Program-made: the position numbers and the translations under genes | The notes under the pieces: model-generated | What the model was told of the DNA's origin: nothing | The model's input: only the letters and a program-made list of their open reading frames with translations | Database searches by the model: none | NCBI RefSeq assembly: GCF_024626475.1 | Contig: NZ_JANKHH010000003.1 | Span: 496,001-560,000, forward strand | DNA: 64,000 nt | Reading direction: 5' to 3' | Origin: Parerythrobacter lacustris | Lineage (GTDB): Bacteria > Pseudomonadota > Alphaproteobacteria > Sphingomonadales > Sphingomonadaceae | Part shown: positions 22,451-30,509 of the stretch, piece by piece | Numbering within the stretch: the first letter of the stretch is position 1 | Layout: every line of letters begins with the position of its first letter

Positions 22451-23814
22451 TGCAGCCAAGCGATACCAATGTTTTCACCCTCGGTCGCTCGTGAAAGTGT
22501 AAGAGCGAGTGCGTCCCCCACGTTCGGCGACGGCACGCCTCGCTTTTTCATATCCTCCTTGCTTTCGAGCTGAAGCTTCCCGGCCGAGTTAATTTTGTAC
22601 TTGGGCTGCGCGAGCTCGTAGAAGCCGTCGTGCTTCTCGAGGATCGCGTCACGTAGCCAATCCCGAACGTTGGACCAGCTCTCCACCCTGATATTGACGA
22701 ACTCTTTTTCATCCCGCGCCTTGCCGGCCACGTTCACCCCCAGCACCCGGCCAGCAATGTCAGGCTGTTCTCGTAGACGGTCGAATATACCGGCACCCAG
22801 GCCGATGATGTCGATGTAGATCGAGGCGTTGGGGAATTCCCGCAGGTAGCGCGCCGCCTTTCCGGCTAGCTGCATGGTGTCGTTGCCGTTTATGACCTCA
22901 AGCACACGCGCCGCGTTCCCCTTCCTGAAGACGAAGGCGCTGTCGTCGTCACCGAAGCGCGCAGGGTCGAGGCCGATTGCCTCATCATCTTGATTCTGAA
23001 GCTCGCGGTCAGCGCCAAAGGCGTACTCCACCGCATCGATGGAAATGAGCGTGTCGGACGCGCGGCGAGGGAACTCGCCAAGAACACGCACGCGGTAAAC
23101 GTCGCTGTCTTCGCCGTACTTTTTGCGAACCTCTTCGACGAAGTCCCAGGTCACCAGACCGGGCAGCACCTGCTTCTTCGCTTTGACGTTGGGCGTATCA
23201 AACGCGCTTATGTGGATTTTGCTGAAGGTCGGGTCGCGGAAGGCGTCGAAGAATGGACCGCTGTTCTGGGTCGGGTTGCCGATAAGGACGAAGCGGACAA
23301 TCGAGCCACCCGCCATGGCACCGAGCGCAGCTTCATAGATCTTGGGACTGATGCCAGAAGCTTCGTCGAATATGACGAGGATGTTCTTGGCGTGCCAGCC
23401 TTGGAACGCCTCCATGTTGTTTTCGTCGTTGGCGATGCCAAGCGCAAACCACGTCTCGTCGATGTCGAGCTTGGTCTTGAGGAGGTTGCCACCGAGCGGG
23501 TAGCGCGCCTTCTGATAAGCGTCGCGAAGGTTACGCCAGAACTGGTTTTCAATCTGCGTCCACGTGGGTGCGGTGTTGATGACGACGGCATCGGGGCCGT
23601 ACGCGTAGAGGAAGCGAAGCGCTTCCCTGGCCATGTGGTAGGTCTTGCCTGAACCGTTGTTGCTGCGGATCGCGGTGTTGCGATTGTCGCGTATGGAAAG
23701 GCTGATTTCGAGCTGCTTCTCCCAAGGCTCGTGGCCCAGTACCTCAAGGTGGAAGAAGGCGGGGTCGTCCCGGAATCTAGCTTGTAGCGTCTGCTCCTGG
23801 CTTGGCCTTGCCAT
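22447..23814 (-). CDS. terL: Terminase large subunit
   Basis: A 455-residue DNA-packaging motor. The ATPase half has a Walker A-like SNNGSGKT (51-58) and Walker B ILVIFDEA (about 145). The C-terminal RNase H-like nuclease has acidic residues in GLDPARFGDD, YIDIIGLGAG and SPNVGDALAL. It joins the small subunit to cut concatemers and pump DNA through the portal. The start overlaps the end of the small terminase gene by 38 bases. The length is normal for the family. Confidence 0.9.
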   Translation of the reverse strand: MARPSQEQTLQARFRDDPAFFHLEVLGHEPWEKQLEISLSIRDNRNTAIRSNNGSGKTYHMAREALRFLYAYGPDAVVINTAPTWTQIENQFWRNLRDAYQKARYPLGGNLLKTKLDIDETWFALGIANDENNMEAFQGWHAKNILVIFDEASGISPKIYEAALGAMAGGSIVRFVLIGNPTQNSGPFFDAFRDPTFSKIHISAFDTPNVKAKKQVLPGLVTWDFVEEVRKKYGEDSDVYRVRVLGEFPRRASDTLISIDAVEYAFGADRELQNQDDEAIGLDPARFGDDDSAFVFRKGNAARVLEVINGNDTMQLAGKAARYLREFPNASIYIDIIGLGAGIFDRLREQPDIAGRVLGVNVAGKARDEKEFVNIRVESWSNVRDWLRDAILEKHDGFYELAQPKYKINSAGKLQLESKEDMKKRGVPSPNVGDALALTLSRATEGENIGIAWLH

Positions 23815-24160
23815 TGGCGATGGTGATTAGATCGGCGATTGTGCGGCCACCGCTGGTGAGGTCGACCTTGTTCGTAATGGGGCCGTAGAGCCCGTCGCTG
23901 ATTTCCTTGAAATGCATGAAGCTTCCTTTGAGCGCCTTGTCGAGGCCGGCCGCCTGAAGCGCCTCCTCGACCTCCTCGGGTGTCATCTTCTTCTTCTCGG
24001 CGATGCGGCGAAGCGCTTCCATGATGACGGTCTTGCGGTCCCGCTGCCCGAGACGCCTCCCTTTAGGATTACCGCTTTGCCCCGGCTTCCATGGAGCCAC
24101 GAGGTTCTGTGGATTGCCGCGCTTTTTGGTACTTTTTTCGGTGCTCTTTTGAGCGGCCAT
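23777..24160 (-). CDS. Putative terminase small subunit (DUF5681-type)
   Basis: A 127-residue basic protein. It contains APWKPGQSGNPKGRR at about 22-36, the signature of DUF5681-type proteins encoded beside large terminases in alphaproteobacterial phages, followed by helical segments (KTVIMEALRRIAEKKKMTPEEVEEAL). It likely recognises the packaging site and recruits TerL. It overlaps TerL and follows a 41-residue membrane protein by 6 bases. No Shine-Dalgarno site. Confidence 0.7.
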   Translation of the reverse strand: MAAQKSTEKSTKKRGNPQNLVAPWKPGQSGNPKGRRLGQRDRKTVIMEALRRIAEKKKMTPEEVEEALQAAGLDKALKGSFMHFKEISDGLYGPITNKVDLTSGGRTIADLITIANGKAKPGADATS

Positions 24161-24166
24161 AAGCGT

Positions 24167-24292
24167 TTAGAGGATTAGCCAAGCGAGGACGAAGAGCGCC
24201 GATGGCACGCCGAGGAAGAAGAACGCAAGCGCCTTGGCGGCGTCCTTGCTCACCTCGTCTCGATATTCACGATACTGCGTTTTGGTATTCAT
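24167..24292 (-). CDS. 41-residue single-span membrane protein
   Basis: A short gene starting at ATG 24,292 (MNTKTQYREYRDEVSK, then a hydrophobic stretch AKALAFFFLGVPSALFVLAWLIL to the end). It has a hydrophilic front and a C-terminal membrane anchor. It is the first gene of the late module, 8 bases downstream of TATAGT, and ends 6 bases before the small terminase start. Possible holin-like or membrane-tethered accessory; unknown. Confidence 0.55.
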   Translation of the reverse strand: MNTKTQYREYRDEVSKDAAKALAFFFLGVPSALFVLAWLIL

Positions 24293-24300
24293 AGGGCTTC

Positions 24301-24306
24301 ACTATA
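24301..24306 (-). promoter_or_regulatory. Extended -10 promoter for terminase transcript
   Basis: TGgTATAGT on the minus strand, 8 bases before ATG 24,292. It is the most upstream promoter-like site of the late module. No matching -35. Confidence 0.45.
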
Positions 24307-24358
24307 CCACAACGTAGGCGTGATGCACTCAGGTCCGACAAAGAGTCAGCAAAGAAAG

Positions 24359-25210
24359 CTATCGAGCTTCCGTCCAAATCTCGAGGAACTTACGCTCCAT
24401 CTGCCGAGCGTTAGAGCGGTTGTATAGAAAGGCCGTCTGGGCAAGGCGGTTACCGTCTTCGCCTGCATGCTTCCTGCTGATCTCCAGCAGTTGCATAAGC
24501 CAATTGCGGTCATGGTAGTCATCAGACACGCTAAGCTTCGTAACGATTGCATTGAAATCACCGCGCATGCGCTCTCCGGTTTCGCGCCGTGGTGCGTACT
24601 TCGCCGCATGCCAAGCGAGAATGTCAGAGGCCTGCGCAGCAAACGAGCTGATCTTTGAAACAAAGGCATGGCGTCGGTAGCGGGCGTTTGAACGTCTAAC
24701 CGGATCTTCGGCAATAGAGTTTAGTAGGTTATTGACTGACCTCTGCTCTTCGTCGCCGGACTCAAAAAAGTAAGAGATGCGAGCTTCGGAGTCGCTGTTG
24801 TCTGCCCAACTGCGAACGGCGAAGAGCGAAGCCCACACTCCCAACGTTACTGCGTTTGGCATTAAGCCCTCTGACGTGATTACCTCGTCAAAATCTTGAT
24901 TTTTGATGGTGAAGGCGATGCCCTTGAGCGGGTATGAAACAAGGAGGTCGATTGCTTCGCGCGCGCACGCGTCCCGCTTTTCGCGGCACCAGCCTCTGAA
25001 CTCTCCTTGGGCCGCGTTGCAATCAGTCATGTGGAAGTGACTTAGGCCATACTTCCTGAGCATAGCCGACCAGCCTCGTTCAAAGGTCCTGAGGTGCTTC
25101 TTGCGGAAAATGAGGCCAGCAACTGACGTGTACCCATTCATCTCACTGGCGTCGAAAAACACATCGATGACGGCCACCGCGGAGCATCCTTTTTTAGTGC
25201 CGAGAAACAT
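24359..25210 (-). CDS. DUF3800-like protein
   Basis: A 283-residue protein (ATG 25,210). The opening strand with an acidic turn (AVAVIDVFFDASEMNGYTSVAGLIF), then the W-x-x-M-L-x-K-Y-G-L-S-H-F-H-M-T-D segment and FRGWCREKRDACAREAIDLL match the pattern of DUF3800 proteins. That is a common phage and plasmid family with an RNase H-like look and unknown activity. Aspartates in VFFDAS and HMTD may bind metal. The frame is open upstream, with no other good start and no Shine-Dalgarno site. It separates the late and mobility modules. Confidence 0.6.
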   Translation of the reverse strand: MFLGTKKGCSAVAVIDVFFDASEMNGYTSVAGLIFRKKHLRTFERGWSAMLRKYGLSHFHMTDCNAAQGEFRGWCREKRDACAREAIDLLVSYPLKGIAFTIKNQDFDEVITSEGLMPNAVTLGVWASLFAVRSWADNSDSEARISYFFESGDEEQRSVNNLLNSIAEDPVRRSNARYRRHAFVSKISSFAAQASDILAWHAAKYAPRRETGERMRGDFNAIVTKLSVSDDYHDRNWLMQLLEISRKHAGEDGNRLAQTAFLYNRSNARQMERKFLEIWTEAR

Positions 25211-25265
25211 GAGCACTTTTGCGGCGATCTCTGCCAGCAATACATTTGGCTCGCAAATGACAGAG

Positions 25266-25290
25266 AAAAAGGCTCCCCAGAAGGGGAGCC
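25266..25290 (-). terminator. Rho-independent terminator
   Basis: GGCTCCCC (25,271-25,278) and GGGGAGCC (25,283-25,290) form a perfect stem with an AGAA loop. On the minus strand it is followed by TTTTT (25,266-25,270). It ends the DUF932 transcript. Confidence 0.85.
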
Positions 25291-25295
25291 TTTGG

Positions 25296-26066
25296 TCATG
25301 CCAGCATCGGCAAGAGCGGTTGTTCCTGGATCGGCGCACGAGCACGATCCCAGAATGCGTCCTCGCAGATGTCGTCGATAACCGCGTGAAGCTTCGCCGT
25401 AATTGACGGCGTCTCCATGATGCGGCCAGCGAGCGAGTGGGTGACTGCGTTGAAAAGCCGGTAGGCAGTTGCGTCCCCCCAGTCATGCGGCGGATTCTCA
25501 TACGCCCGCAATACGTCGTCGATGCGTTGGACGTTGATGACGTTCTCGCGGAACAGGCGAAGGATTGCGTGATCAGCTTGCTTGGCCGACAACGGCGAGC
25601 GCCGGTACATGAGAAACGTGTCAGCCTGGGCAGCCCGGTGCTGGTGCAGCGGTTCGACCACCTCTGCAACGAGCGACGGTAGCGCAAACTTTGCATTTTT
25701 GGTGTGCTTGCGACGGATAACGTGATCGCCAGCAAATGCGAGATTGTCGCAGACGAAGACGCGTGAGCCGAAGCTGATGCCGATCGGAAAGCGCTTGTCG
25801 TGGCTGTTGCGCAGGCCGACAGAGTCGCAATAGTCACCGTCCTCGCTCAGAAGCGACAAGACGCCGAAAAAGCGCATGCCGTCGGGAGTGACGCCGAAGT
25901 GTTCCTCGACGATCTGGTGGCCGTAGAAGCCGAGGCTGTACTTCACCATGTCCACCACTGCCTGGTGAGCGATGGGAACATGGGTTTGCGTAGCTTCGGG
26001 AATGGGCAAAGCGGCAAGATCGCCGTAGTCGACGGGCTCTGCGCCCGCGTGCAACATTAGTGTCAT
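25296..26066 (-). CDS. DUF932 family protein
   Basis: A 256-residue protein with the DUF932 signature FPIGISFGSRVFVCDNLAFAGDHVIRRKHT at the centre, common on plasmids, phages and integrative elements. Its function is unproven. The C-terminal half is helical. The start is ATG 26,066 with AAAGGAG 8-9 bases upstream, a strong ribosome site unlike the late genes. It has terminators on both sides (26,111-26,138 and 25,266-25,290), so it is a separate transcription unit. The neighbouring primase and coupling ATPase support a plasmid-like origin. Confidence 0.7.
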   Translation of the reverse strand: MTLMLHAGAEPVDYGDLAALPIPEATQTHVPIAHQAVVDMVKYSLGFYGHQIVEEHFGVTPDGMRFFGVLSLLSEDGDYCDSVGLRNSHDKRFPIGISFGSRVFVCDNLAFAGDHVIRRKHTKNAKFALPSLVAEVVEPLHQHRAAQADTFLMYRRSPLSAKQADHAILRLFRENVINVQRIDDVLRAYENPPHDWGDATAYRLFNAVTHSLAGRIMETPSITAKLHAVIDDICEDAFWDRARAPIQEQPLLPMLA

Positions 26067-26110
26067 GGTGAGGCTCCTTTCAAAGTGCTCCTCCATCATT
26101 GTCTCACGAG

Positions 26111-26138
26111 AAAAACCCCCAGCGCGTATGGCTGGGGG
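26111..26138 (-). terminator. Rho-independent terminator
   Basis: CCCCCAGC (26,116-26,123) pairs with GCTGGGGG (26,131-26,138). The minus strand continues into TTTTT (26,111-26,115). It separates the primase transcript from DUF932. Confidence 0.85.
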
Positions 26139-26335
26139 ATAGGTGTGGCTCGTCCGGAAATGCGCTCTGACGGTTTGCCCGTCTTCGGTTGGTGCGCTTA
26201 GTGTCGAGTGGCGTACTTGGGCGAAGGTGAGTGGTGAGCGAGCTCTCCCCTCCAATCAGCTTCCCAGGCAAGGATTGCCAGCCGAACGTATCACACGAAG
26301 TGCAGCAGAGCCTCGCTTAGCCTACCACGAAGAAG
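26139..26335. other. Intergenic stretch, nothing recognised
   Basis: This lies between two leftward terminators. I see no convincing gene or RNA. It probably holds the promoter of the DUF932 gene. Confidence 0.4.
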
Positions 26336-26357
26336 AGCCCCGCACGGTGGCGGGGCT
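26336..26357 (-). terminator. Terminator hairpin after small gene
   Basis: AGCCCCGC (26,336-26,343) and GCGGGGCT (26,350-26,357) form a perfect 8-pair stem. On the minus strand CTTCTTCG follows. It overlaps the stop of the 59-residue gene. Confidence 0.65.
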
Positions 26358-26536
26358 CAATAGTCGAACAGGTCGCCCTGGCGTGGCCGGACATCGATAG
26401 CCGCGGCTTCGCGCCTTGCCTTGGCGGCCCATGCTGCCAGTGTCCTGGCGAAGCGTGGGTCGCGCTTCCTGCGAGACCGAGCTTCCCGAAGACAAACCCG
26501 GGCGTAGTAGATCAGGAAGCTTCGCCGCTCATTCAC
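26357..26536 (-). CDS. 59-residue basic protein (GTG start)
   Basis: It starts with GTG at 26,536, overlapping the primase stop (GTGA), with AAAGAGG 5 bases upstream. The product is very basic and helical (SFLIYYARVCLREARSRRKRDPRFARTLAAWAAKARREA) and ends QGDLFDY, an ending common in small plasmid proteins. It is co-transcribed with the primase-like gene. Function unknown; a nucleic-acid-binding helper is plausible. Confidence 0.6.
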   Translation of the reverse strand: MNERRSFLIYYARVCLREARSRRKRDPRFARTLAAWAAKARREAAAIDVRPRQGDLFDY

Positions 26537-27132
26537 GCCGGCCTCTTTAAAGGCACGACGTTCGAGGTTTGGAAATCGGCGGGAAGGTAGGTGATATCCT
26601 GCACGCCGATGTAGCCAAGCAATGCGCCTCGATCACTGCGAAGCGGAATGGCAATAGAGCCCCTGACAACGCCGCGCGGCGCGTAGCCAATGCCATGCTC
26701 CTCGCAGAACGCCGAATCAAAACCGAGCGCGATCACCATCTCATGCTCGTGATCGAGATAGCTCAGGGGGGAGAGCTTACTGCCCTCCACCCCCTCGCTC
26801 TCCGGAACGGTGCGACTTGTACGGGGATTTGTCCCTTGACTTGTCCTGTCGGTCAGACCGGCAAGCTCCGCCAATTCTGCGGCTGCATCTTTCGCCGGTA
26901 TGTCGAGGATGTGAGCGGCAAGTGAAATCACGTCGCCGCCCTTCTTCTCCGAGAAGCAAAAGAAGCCTCGGCCCTCGGTGACGACAAGCGCACGGTCGCC
27001 TCCTTGCTGGCAACGGGGACACGGTCCCCGCCATTGGTTGCCCTGGCGTTTGAGTGGCAAATCCAAGAGTGAAACGGCTTGGGCAAAGCTGACGGCCTCT
27101 TTGACGGCCGCAAAATCGATGAATCCGGGCAT
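26533..27132 (-). CDS. Truncated DnaG-like primase with CHC2-type zinc finger
   Basis: A 199-residue protein. The N-terminal 85 residues match the CHC2 zinc-binding primase domain (KRQGNQWRGPCPRCQQGGDRALVV, then GFFCFSEKKGGDVISLAAHIL; metal ligands C-x2-C and the later C). Residues 140-190 resemble the N-terminal part of the primase core (GIGYAPRGVVRGSIAIPLRSDRGALLGYIG). There is no full TOPRIM catalytic domain, so it may bind DNA or act with host enzymes. The start ATG 27,132 has a perfect AAAGGAGG. Such proteins are typical of plasmids and mobilisable elements. Confidence 0.75.
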   Translation of the reverse strand: MPGFIDFAAVKEAVSFAQAVSLLDLPLKRQGNQWRGPCPRCQQGGDRALVVTEGRGFFCFSEKKGGDVISLAAHILDIPAKDAAAELAELAGLTDRTSQGTNPRTSRTVPESEGVEGSKLSPLSYLDHEHEMVIALGFDSAFCEEHGIGYAPRGVVRGSIAIPLRSDRGALLGYIGVQDITYLPADFQTSNVVPLKRPA

Positions 27133-27262
27133 TTCGGCCTCCTTTCAAAGAGCTGACTGCTTTCAGTGTATCACCGGCATTGCGCCGCTATCCCCACGGG
27201 TACCGGGTGAGGGCGCGCGGTCGTGCTTCAATGAAGGTGGACACAATCAAAGGAGGTCCATC

Positions 27263-27448
27263 ATGGCTGGAAGGAAACCCGACTATCGGGTCTGCACGGC
27301 GGAAGAAGGCCAGAACGGCGACCGCTTTTACTCAGACATCGGCGCAGGCTGGCGCTTCGAAAGCGACAAGGCGATCGGCATCAGCGTGAAGTTGCGGCCG
27401 AATATCGCCGTCATGGGCGAGCTCGTACTGTTCGACAACAAGGACTAA
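27263..27448 (+). CDS. Small uncharacterised protein, 61 residues
   Basis: A rightward gene with AAAGGAGG about 7 bases before ATG 27,263, divergent from the primase gene. The product (MAGRKPDYRVCTAEEGQNGD, a compact beta pattern RFYSDIGAGWRFESDKAIGISVKL, ending ELVLFDNKD) resembles small single-domain proteins of plasmids. It is followed by a clear terminator. Function unknown. Confidence 0.7.
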   Translation: MAGRKPDYRVCTAEEGQNGDRFYSDIGAGWRFESDKAIGISVKLRPNIAVMGELVLFDNKD

Positions 27449-27457
27449 ACGCCCGAA

Positions 27458-27485
27458 AGCCCTCGCACGTTGCGGGGGCTTTTTT
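27458..27485 (+). terminator. Rho-independent terminator
   Basis: AGCCCTCGCA (27,458-27,467) and TGCGGGGGCT (27,471-27,480) pair with one wobble, followed by a run of T to 27,485. It ends the small rightward gene. Confidence 0.85.
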
Positions 27486-27502
27486 CTGCTATCATAGAGG
27501 GG

Positions 27503-27559
27503 CGAGCGGGTTCCGCTCGTTAGGCCATAACTGCGCGGGAGCCTCTCTTCACGGAGAGG
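27503..27559. repeat. Two hairpins after the replication-relaxation gene
   Basis: CGAGCGG-GTT-CCGCTCG near 27,503-27,519 and CCTCTC/GAGAGG (27,542-27,547 with 27,554-27,559) form two short stems without T-runs. They lie just beyond the stop of the leftward mobility operon and may serve as terminator or mRNA protection. Confidence 0.4.
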
Positions 27560-27571
27560 TTCGTGCGTCAG

Positions 27572-28429
27572 CTACAGCACCATATCGGCGGATGCGAGCA
27601 AGGCCTTCGGTACCCTCCAGTTTGCGCCAAACGTCTCTTCGAAAGCATAGATGAAGCGATCAGCGGCTGGGCTCTTTTTCTCGATGTAGCTTCGCAGATT
27701 TTCAGCGTGGCGATCGTTGGTGGTGACGATCAGGACACTGGCGGCCGGAAAGCCCCAGGCCTCGGTGTGGCGCTTCAAGCGAAACATTTCATCATAGGCA
27801 GCAACCTTCTTGCTCCACGTGTTGTAGCCGGAAACCGAACGCTCAATGCTCTCTGTATTGCGGTCGACCTCGAGGAAGAAAATGCGCTTCTTGCCGTCGG
27901 GTCGCTCGATGGCAAACAAGTCGTCGGGTGTGAGCTTCGTCGCGGCCAACTGAAGGGTTAGGGAGCGTTGACGGCATTTCGGGTGAGCAAGCAACTCATC
28001 GCGCGGGACAAACCGGAAGCCACGCTTAGGTGCGGTCAGTTCAAGTGATGCGGTGAAACACGCCTGCATGAGCTGGTGAACGAACGGAGCGGATCGAGAC
28101 GGGGCCACGGCACAGGCCTGCTTGCCGAGAAGCGCCTGCGCCTTCGGGGCCAAGTCGTAGACAAGCGGGCTGTAGCGTGCATGGAAGCTCGCATATTGGC
28201 GGGCAGGCCGCGTGAGCCAGCCTTGATGGTAAAAGCGGGTGTAGCGGCGCTGGAGGTTAGCGCGATTGCGAGGCTCGCCGAATTGAGCGAGATACGTGAT
28301 CGGCAAAGGGCCGTGCCGAGATATCGCCGCCCAGGCGGCAAGGTCGGCCTCCTGAGGGATGACAGCCTCGTTTTCCTTGGGCGCAGGCGGCGCGAACCTG
28401 AGTCGCCTTCCTTGGGTATCGGTAGCCAT
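27572..28429 (-). CDS. Replication-relaxation family protein (Replic_Relax)
   Basis: This 285-residue protein starts at ATG 28,429. The N-terminal winged-helix part (ISRHGPLPITYLAQFGEPRNRANLQRRYTRFYHQGWL) is followed by the family core (GFRFVPRDELLAHPKCRQRSLTLQLAATKLTPDDLFAIERPDGKKRIFFLEVDRNTE) with acidic residues in FLEVDRNTE. Members of this family are tied to plasmid replication and DNA relaxation and often neighbour coupling ATPases. It may nick or bind a transfer or replication origin. Here it follows the coupling ATPase gene in one operon. No other relaxase is seen. Confidence 0.8.
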   Translation of the reverse strand: MATDTQGRRLRFAPPAPKENEAVIPQEADLAAWAAISRHGPLPITYLAQFGEPRNRANLQRRYTRFYHQGWLTRPARQYASFHARYSPLVYDLAPKAQALLGKQACAVAPSRSAPFVHQLMQACFTASLELTAPKRGFRFVPRDELLAHPKCRQRSLTLQLAATKLTPDDLFAIERPDGKKRIFFLEVDRNTESIERSVSGYNTWSKKVAAYDEMFRLKRHTEAWGFPAASVLIVTTNDRHAENLRSYIEKKSPAADRFIYAFEETFGANWRVPKALLASADMVL

Positions 28430-28529
28430 GAAATAAGGATACCGCGCCAAATTGCGCCGTAACCGTTTCGCATGAAACGGTGTGGAACAGCAGGGTGCGA
28501 CATGCGGCCGGATGGCGCGCCCAAAAATT

Positions 28530-30509
28530 TCAATAGTCCACCCAGTCGTCCGCTGGGTCTGGTTTGGAATCGCTCGATTGTGGGTTTGGAATTGCTTGCA
28601 CGCTGGTGGCAAGCGAAACCCGCTCCCGATTGCGCCGTAGGAGTTCCTCACGAGCAGATTGATCGAGCTGCGGCAACGAACGTACCGGCTCAACCGGAAT
28701 GCTGACAGCACCGGGCGTCACGTGGCGAATATGCGCGGCAAACTGAAGGCGTGGCTGGGCGAGGATGAAATCGGGCGTCGTTCGCATGTCGGGGGCCATC
28801 TGCCGGGCGTCGTTAGCGGACAGTCCCGATGCGAATTTGATTCCGGTGTTGGCCGCAAAAGAAGACCTGAGGCTGCCTGTGGCTTGGTCAAGATACTGGT
28901 GCGCCAGCAGCAATCCGGCCTTGTATTTACGTGCCTCGGTCAACAGGTCGTCGATGTTCTGGGAGAAGAAGCTCCCGGCTTCATCGATAGAGATGAAGGC
29001 AGGTTTACGCTGTCCTTCCGGTATGGCGGCACGCTCCAGAATCGCTTGAAGAATGAGCGAGATTAGGAGCTTCCCGAACACGCTCGAACCTTCTTTCAGG
29101 AAATCTTTCGCGGTGTCGACCAGGATCACCGCACCGCGGTTCAGCTCCGTGAAAAAGTCGACCTTGGTCTCGGGCGCGGTAAAAAGCCGCGCCATGGTCG
29201 GGTTCTCGATAATGGCTTGAAGGCGGTAGCGAATTTGCTCCTTGGTACCTTCGAACGTTTTGGTTTTGAAGTCGGTGCGGAAAAACTCACGTGGTATCTC
29301 GGGCAACTGCTCGATCGCTTCCTCGTACGGCGCTGGGTTCGACATCAGGTGCAACATGTCCAGGATCGTGGCGTTGCGGCCCATAGTGTCGGGAAGCGAG
29401 AGCATCAGCCTCGTCACATAGCGGAAAAAGACCTCCTGCTTGCCGGTGAGCGTGAGATTGGTGAGGCCGCTGAATAGGTAGCCGAATGTCTGAATGACCC
29501 CTGCGGTGACTTGCTCGCGGGTGGATTCGTCATAGGTGGCCAGGCGCTCCCGGTTCACCGCAAACGGATTGAGCGCGACCGGAAACTTTGTGTCGCGTGG
29601 GTCAATGAGAATGAGCCGGTCCTCGAGCCCAAGGTCAGCGTGAGTGAGCTTTCGAATTAAGTCGCCGTGCGGGTCAATGACCACAAGCGCAGGTCGGTCT
29701 TCACTCTTCAGGTCGTGCAAGATCAGGTTTTCAATCAGGGTAGTCTTGCCGGCACCGGTACCGCCAACGACATGCCAATGATTGAAGCGATCCTCGGCCC
29801 TGAGCTTGAGCGGTACCGGCGAAAGCAGAAGGTCTTGAAACGGCGTTCCCTTGAAGTATGTCTCGACGAGCTCGGCAAGCGGAAGCGGGCTTTCATCCGG
29901 GCCTATTAGCGGCTTGCGACTGCGCTCATCCTCGGGGTCGCGACCGGAAGCGCGACACAGATTGCGATACAGCTTGCGGGAAACTTCAGCAAACAAGCCA
30001 CGGTCAAATCCATCTGCGAGTGTAGGCGCGATCCGGTCAACTGCATCCCTGGGATTTTCGAGCGCGAAGATCAGGGGGATAGTGAAGGGGGAGGGTGCCT
30101 CGGTTTCCGGGAGACGCTGTGCGAGCCCGAGAGTGAGGTTTCGCGCGATCACGTACTGAAGCTCTTCCAGCTCTTCAATGTTTTGGAGGAAGTACTGCTT
30201 CTGGTGAAGGAGGCTTCGATACTCGACGAGCTCGGCAACCGACATTCGTTCAAAAGCTGGCGGCGGCAGGTTCCAGATGTGGGTATCGGACGTGACGAGC
30301 TTCTTCACAGCTTTCAGAAGGGGGGCGGGCGCATCCTTTCCGGTCTCGTCGCGAACTGACCAAGCGATAAGATCGATAAGTTCCTCTGGAGTGCTTGTGG
30401 AGCGGTCCTGTGCCGCTTTCACCCAATGGTATAGGTCTCGGACCTCCTGCAACTCGCGCGATCGCTCGTTGCCGAAAAACCGTCGAAAGAGTGGGGTGTA
30501 AGTGCTCAA
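28530..30509 (-). CDS. VirD4/TraD-like type IV coupling ATPase
   Basis: A 659-residue ATPase of the HerA/VirD4 superfamily. Walker A VVGGTGAGKTTLIENL is near residue 253, followed by LVVIDPHGDLIRKL, and Walker B AFISIDEAGSFF near 509, then LLLAHQYLDQ. The N-terminal 200 residues are helical without clear membrane spans. The acidic C-terminus ends DDWVDY. In conjugation such proteins dock DNA-relaxase complexes to the secretion channel; here there are no channel genes. It starts TTG (TTGA overlap) at the end of a tail-anchored gene that could tether it to membrane. Confidence 0.85.
   Translation of the reverse strand: MSTYTPLFRRFFGNERSRELQEVRDLYHWVKAAQDRSTSTPEELIDLIAWSVRDETGKDAPAPLLKAVKKLVTSDTHIWNLPPPAFERMSVAELVEYRSLLHQKQYFLQNIEELEELQYVIARNLTLGLAQRLPETEAPSPFTIPLIFALENPRDAVDRIAPTLADGFDRGLFAEVSRKLYRNLCRASGRDPEDERSRKPLIGPDESPLPLAELVETYFKGTPFQDLLLSPVPLKLRAEDRFNHWHVVGGTGAGKTTLIENLILHDLKSEDRPALVVIDPHGDLIRKLTHADLGLEDRLILIDPRDTKFPVALNPFAVNRERLATYDESTREQVTAGVIQTFGYLFSGLTNLTLTGKQEVFFRYVTRLMLSLPDTMGRNATILDMLHLMSNPAPYEEAIEQLPEIPREFFRTDFKTKTFEGTKEQIRYRLQAIIENPTMARLFTAPETKVDFFTELNRGAVILVDTAKDFLKEGSSVFGKLLISLILQAILERAAIPEGQRKPAFISIDEAGSFFSQNIDDLLTEARKYKAGLLLAHQYLDQATGSLRSSFAANTGIKFASGLSANDARQMAPDMRTTPDFILAQPRLQFAAHIRHVTPGAVSIPVEPVRSLPQLDQSAREELLRRNRERVSLATSVQAIPNPQSSDSKPDPADDWVDY

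Noticed and set aside
24359-25837. Reading of the DUF3800-like gene from 25,837 as one 492-residue protein
   Set aside because: The first 200 residues are alanine/serine/arginine-rich antisense of the DUF932 gene, and a terminator (25,266-25,290) lies inside. The real gene begins about 25,210.
26056-26255. Extension of the DUF932 gene upstream to 26,255
   Set aside because: It would run through a strong terminator hairpin and bypass a perfect ribosome site at ATG 26,066.
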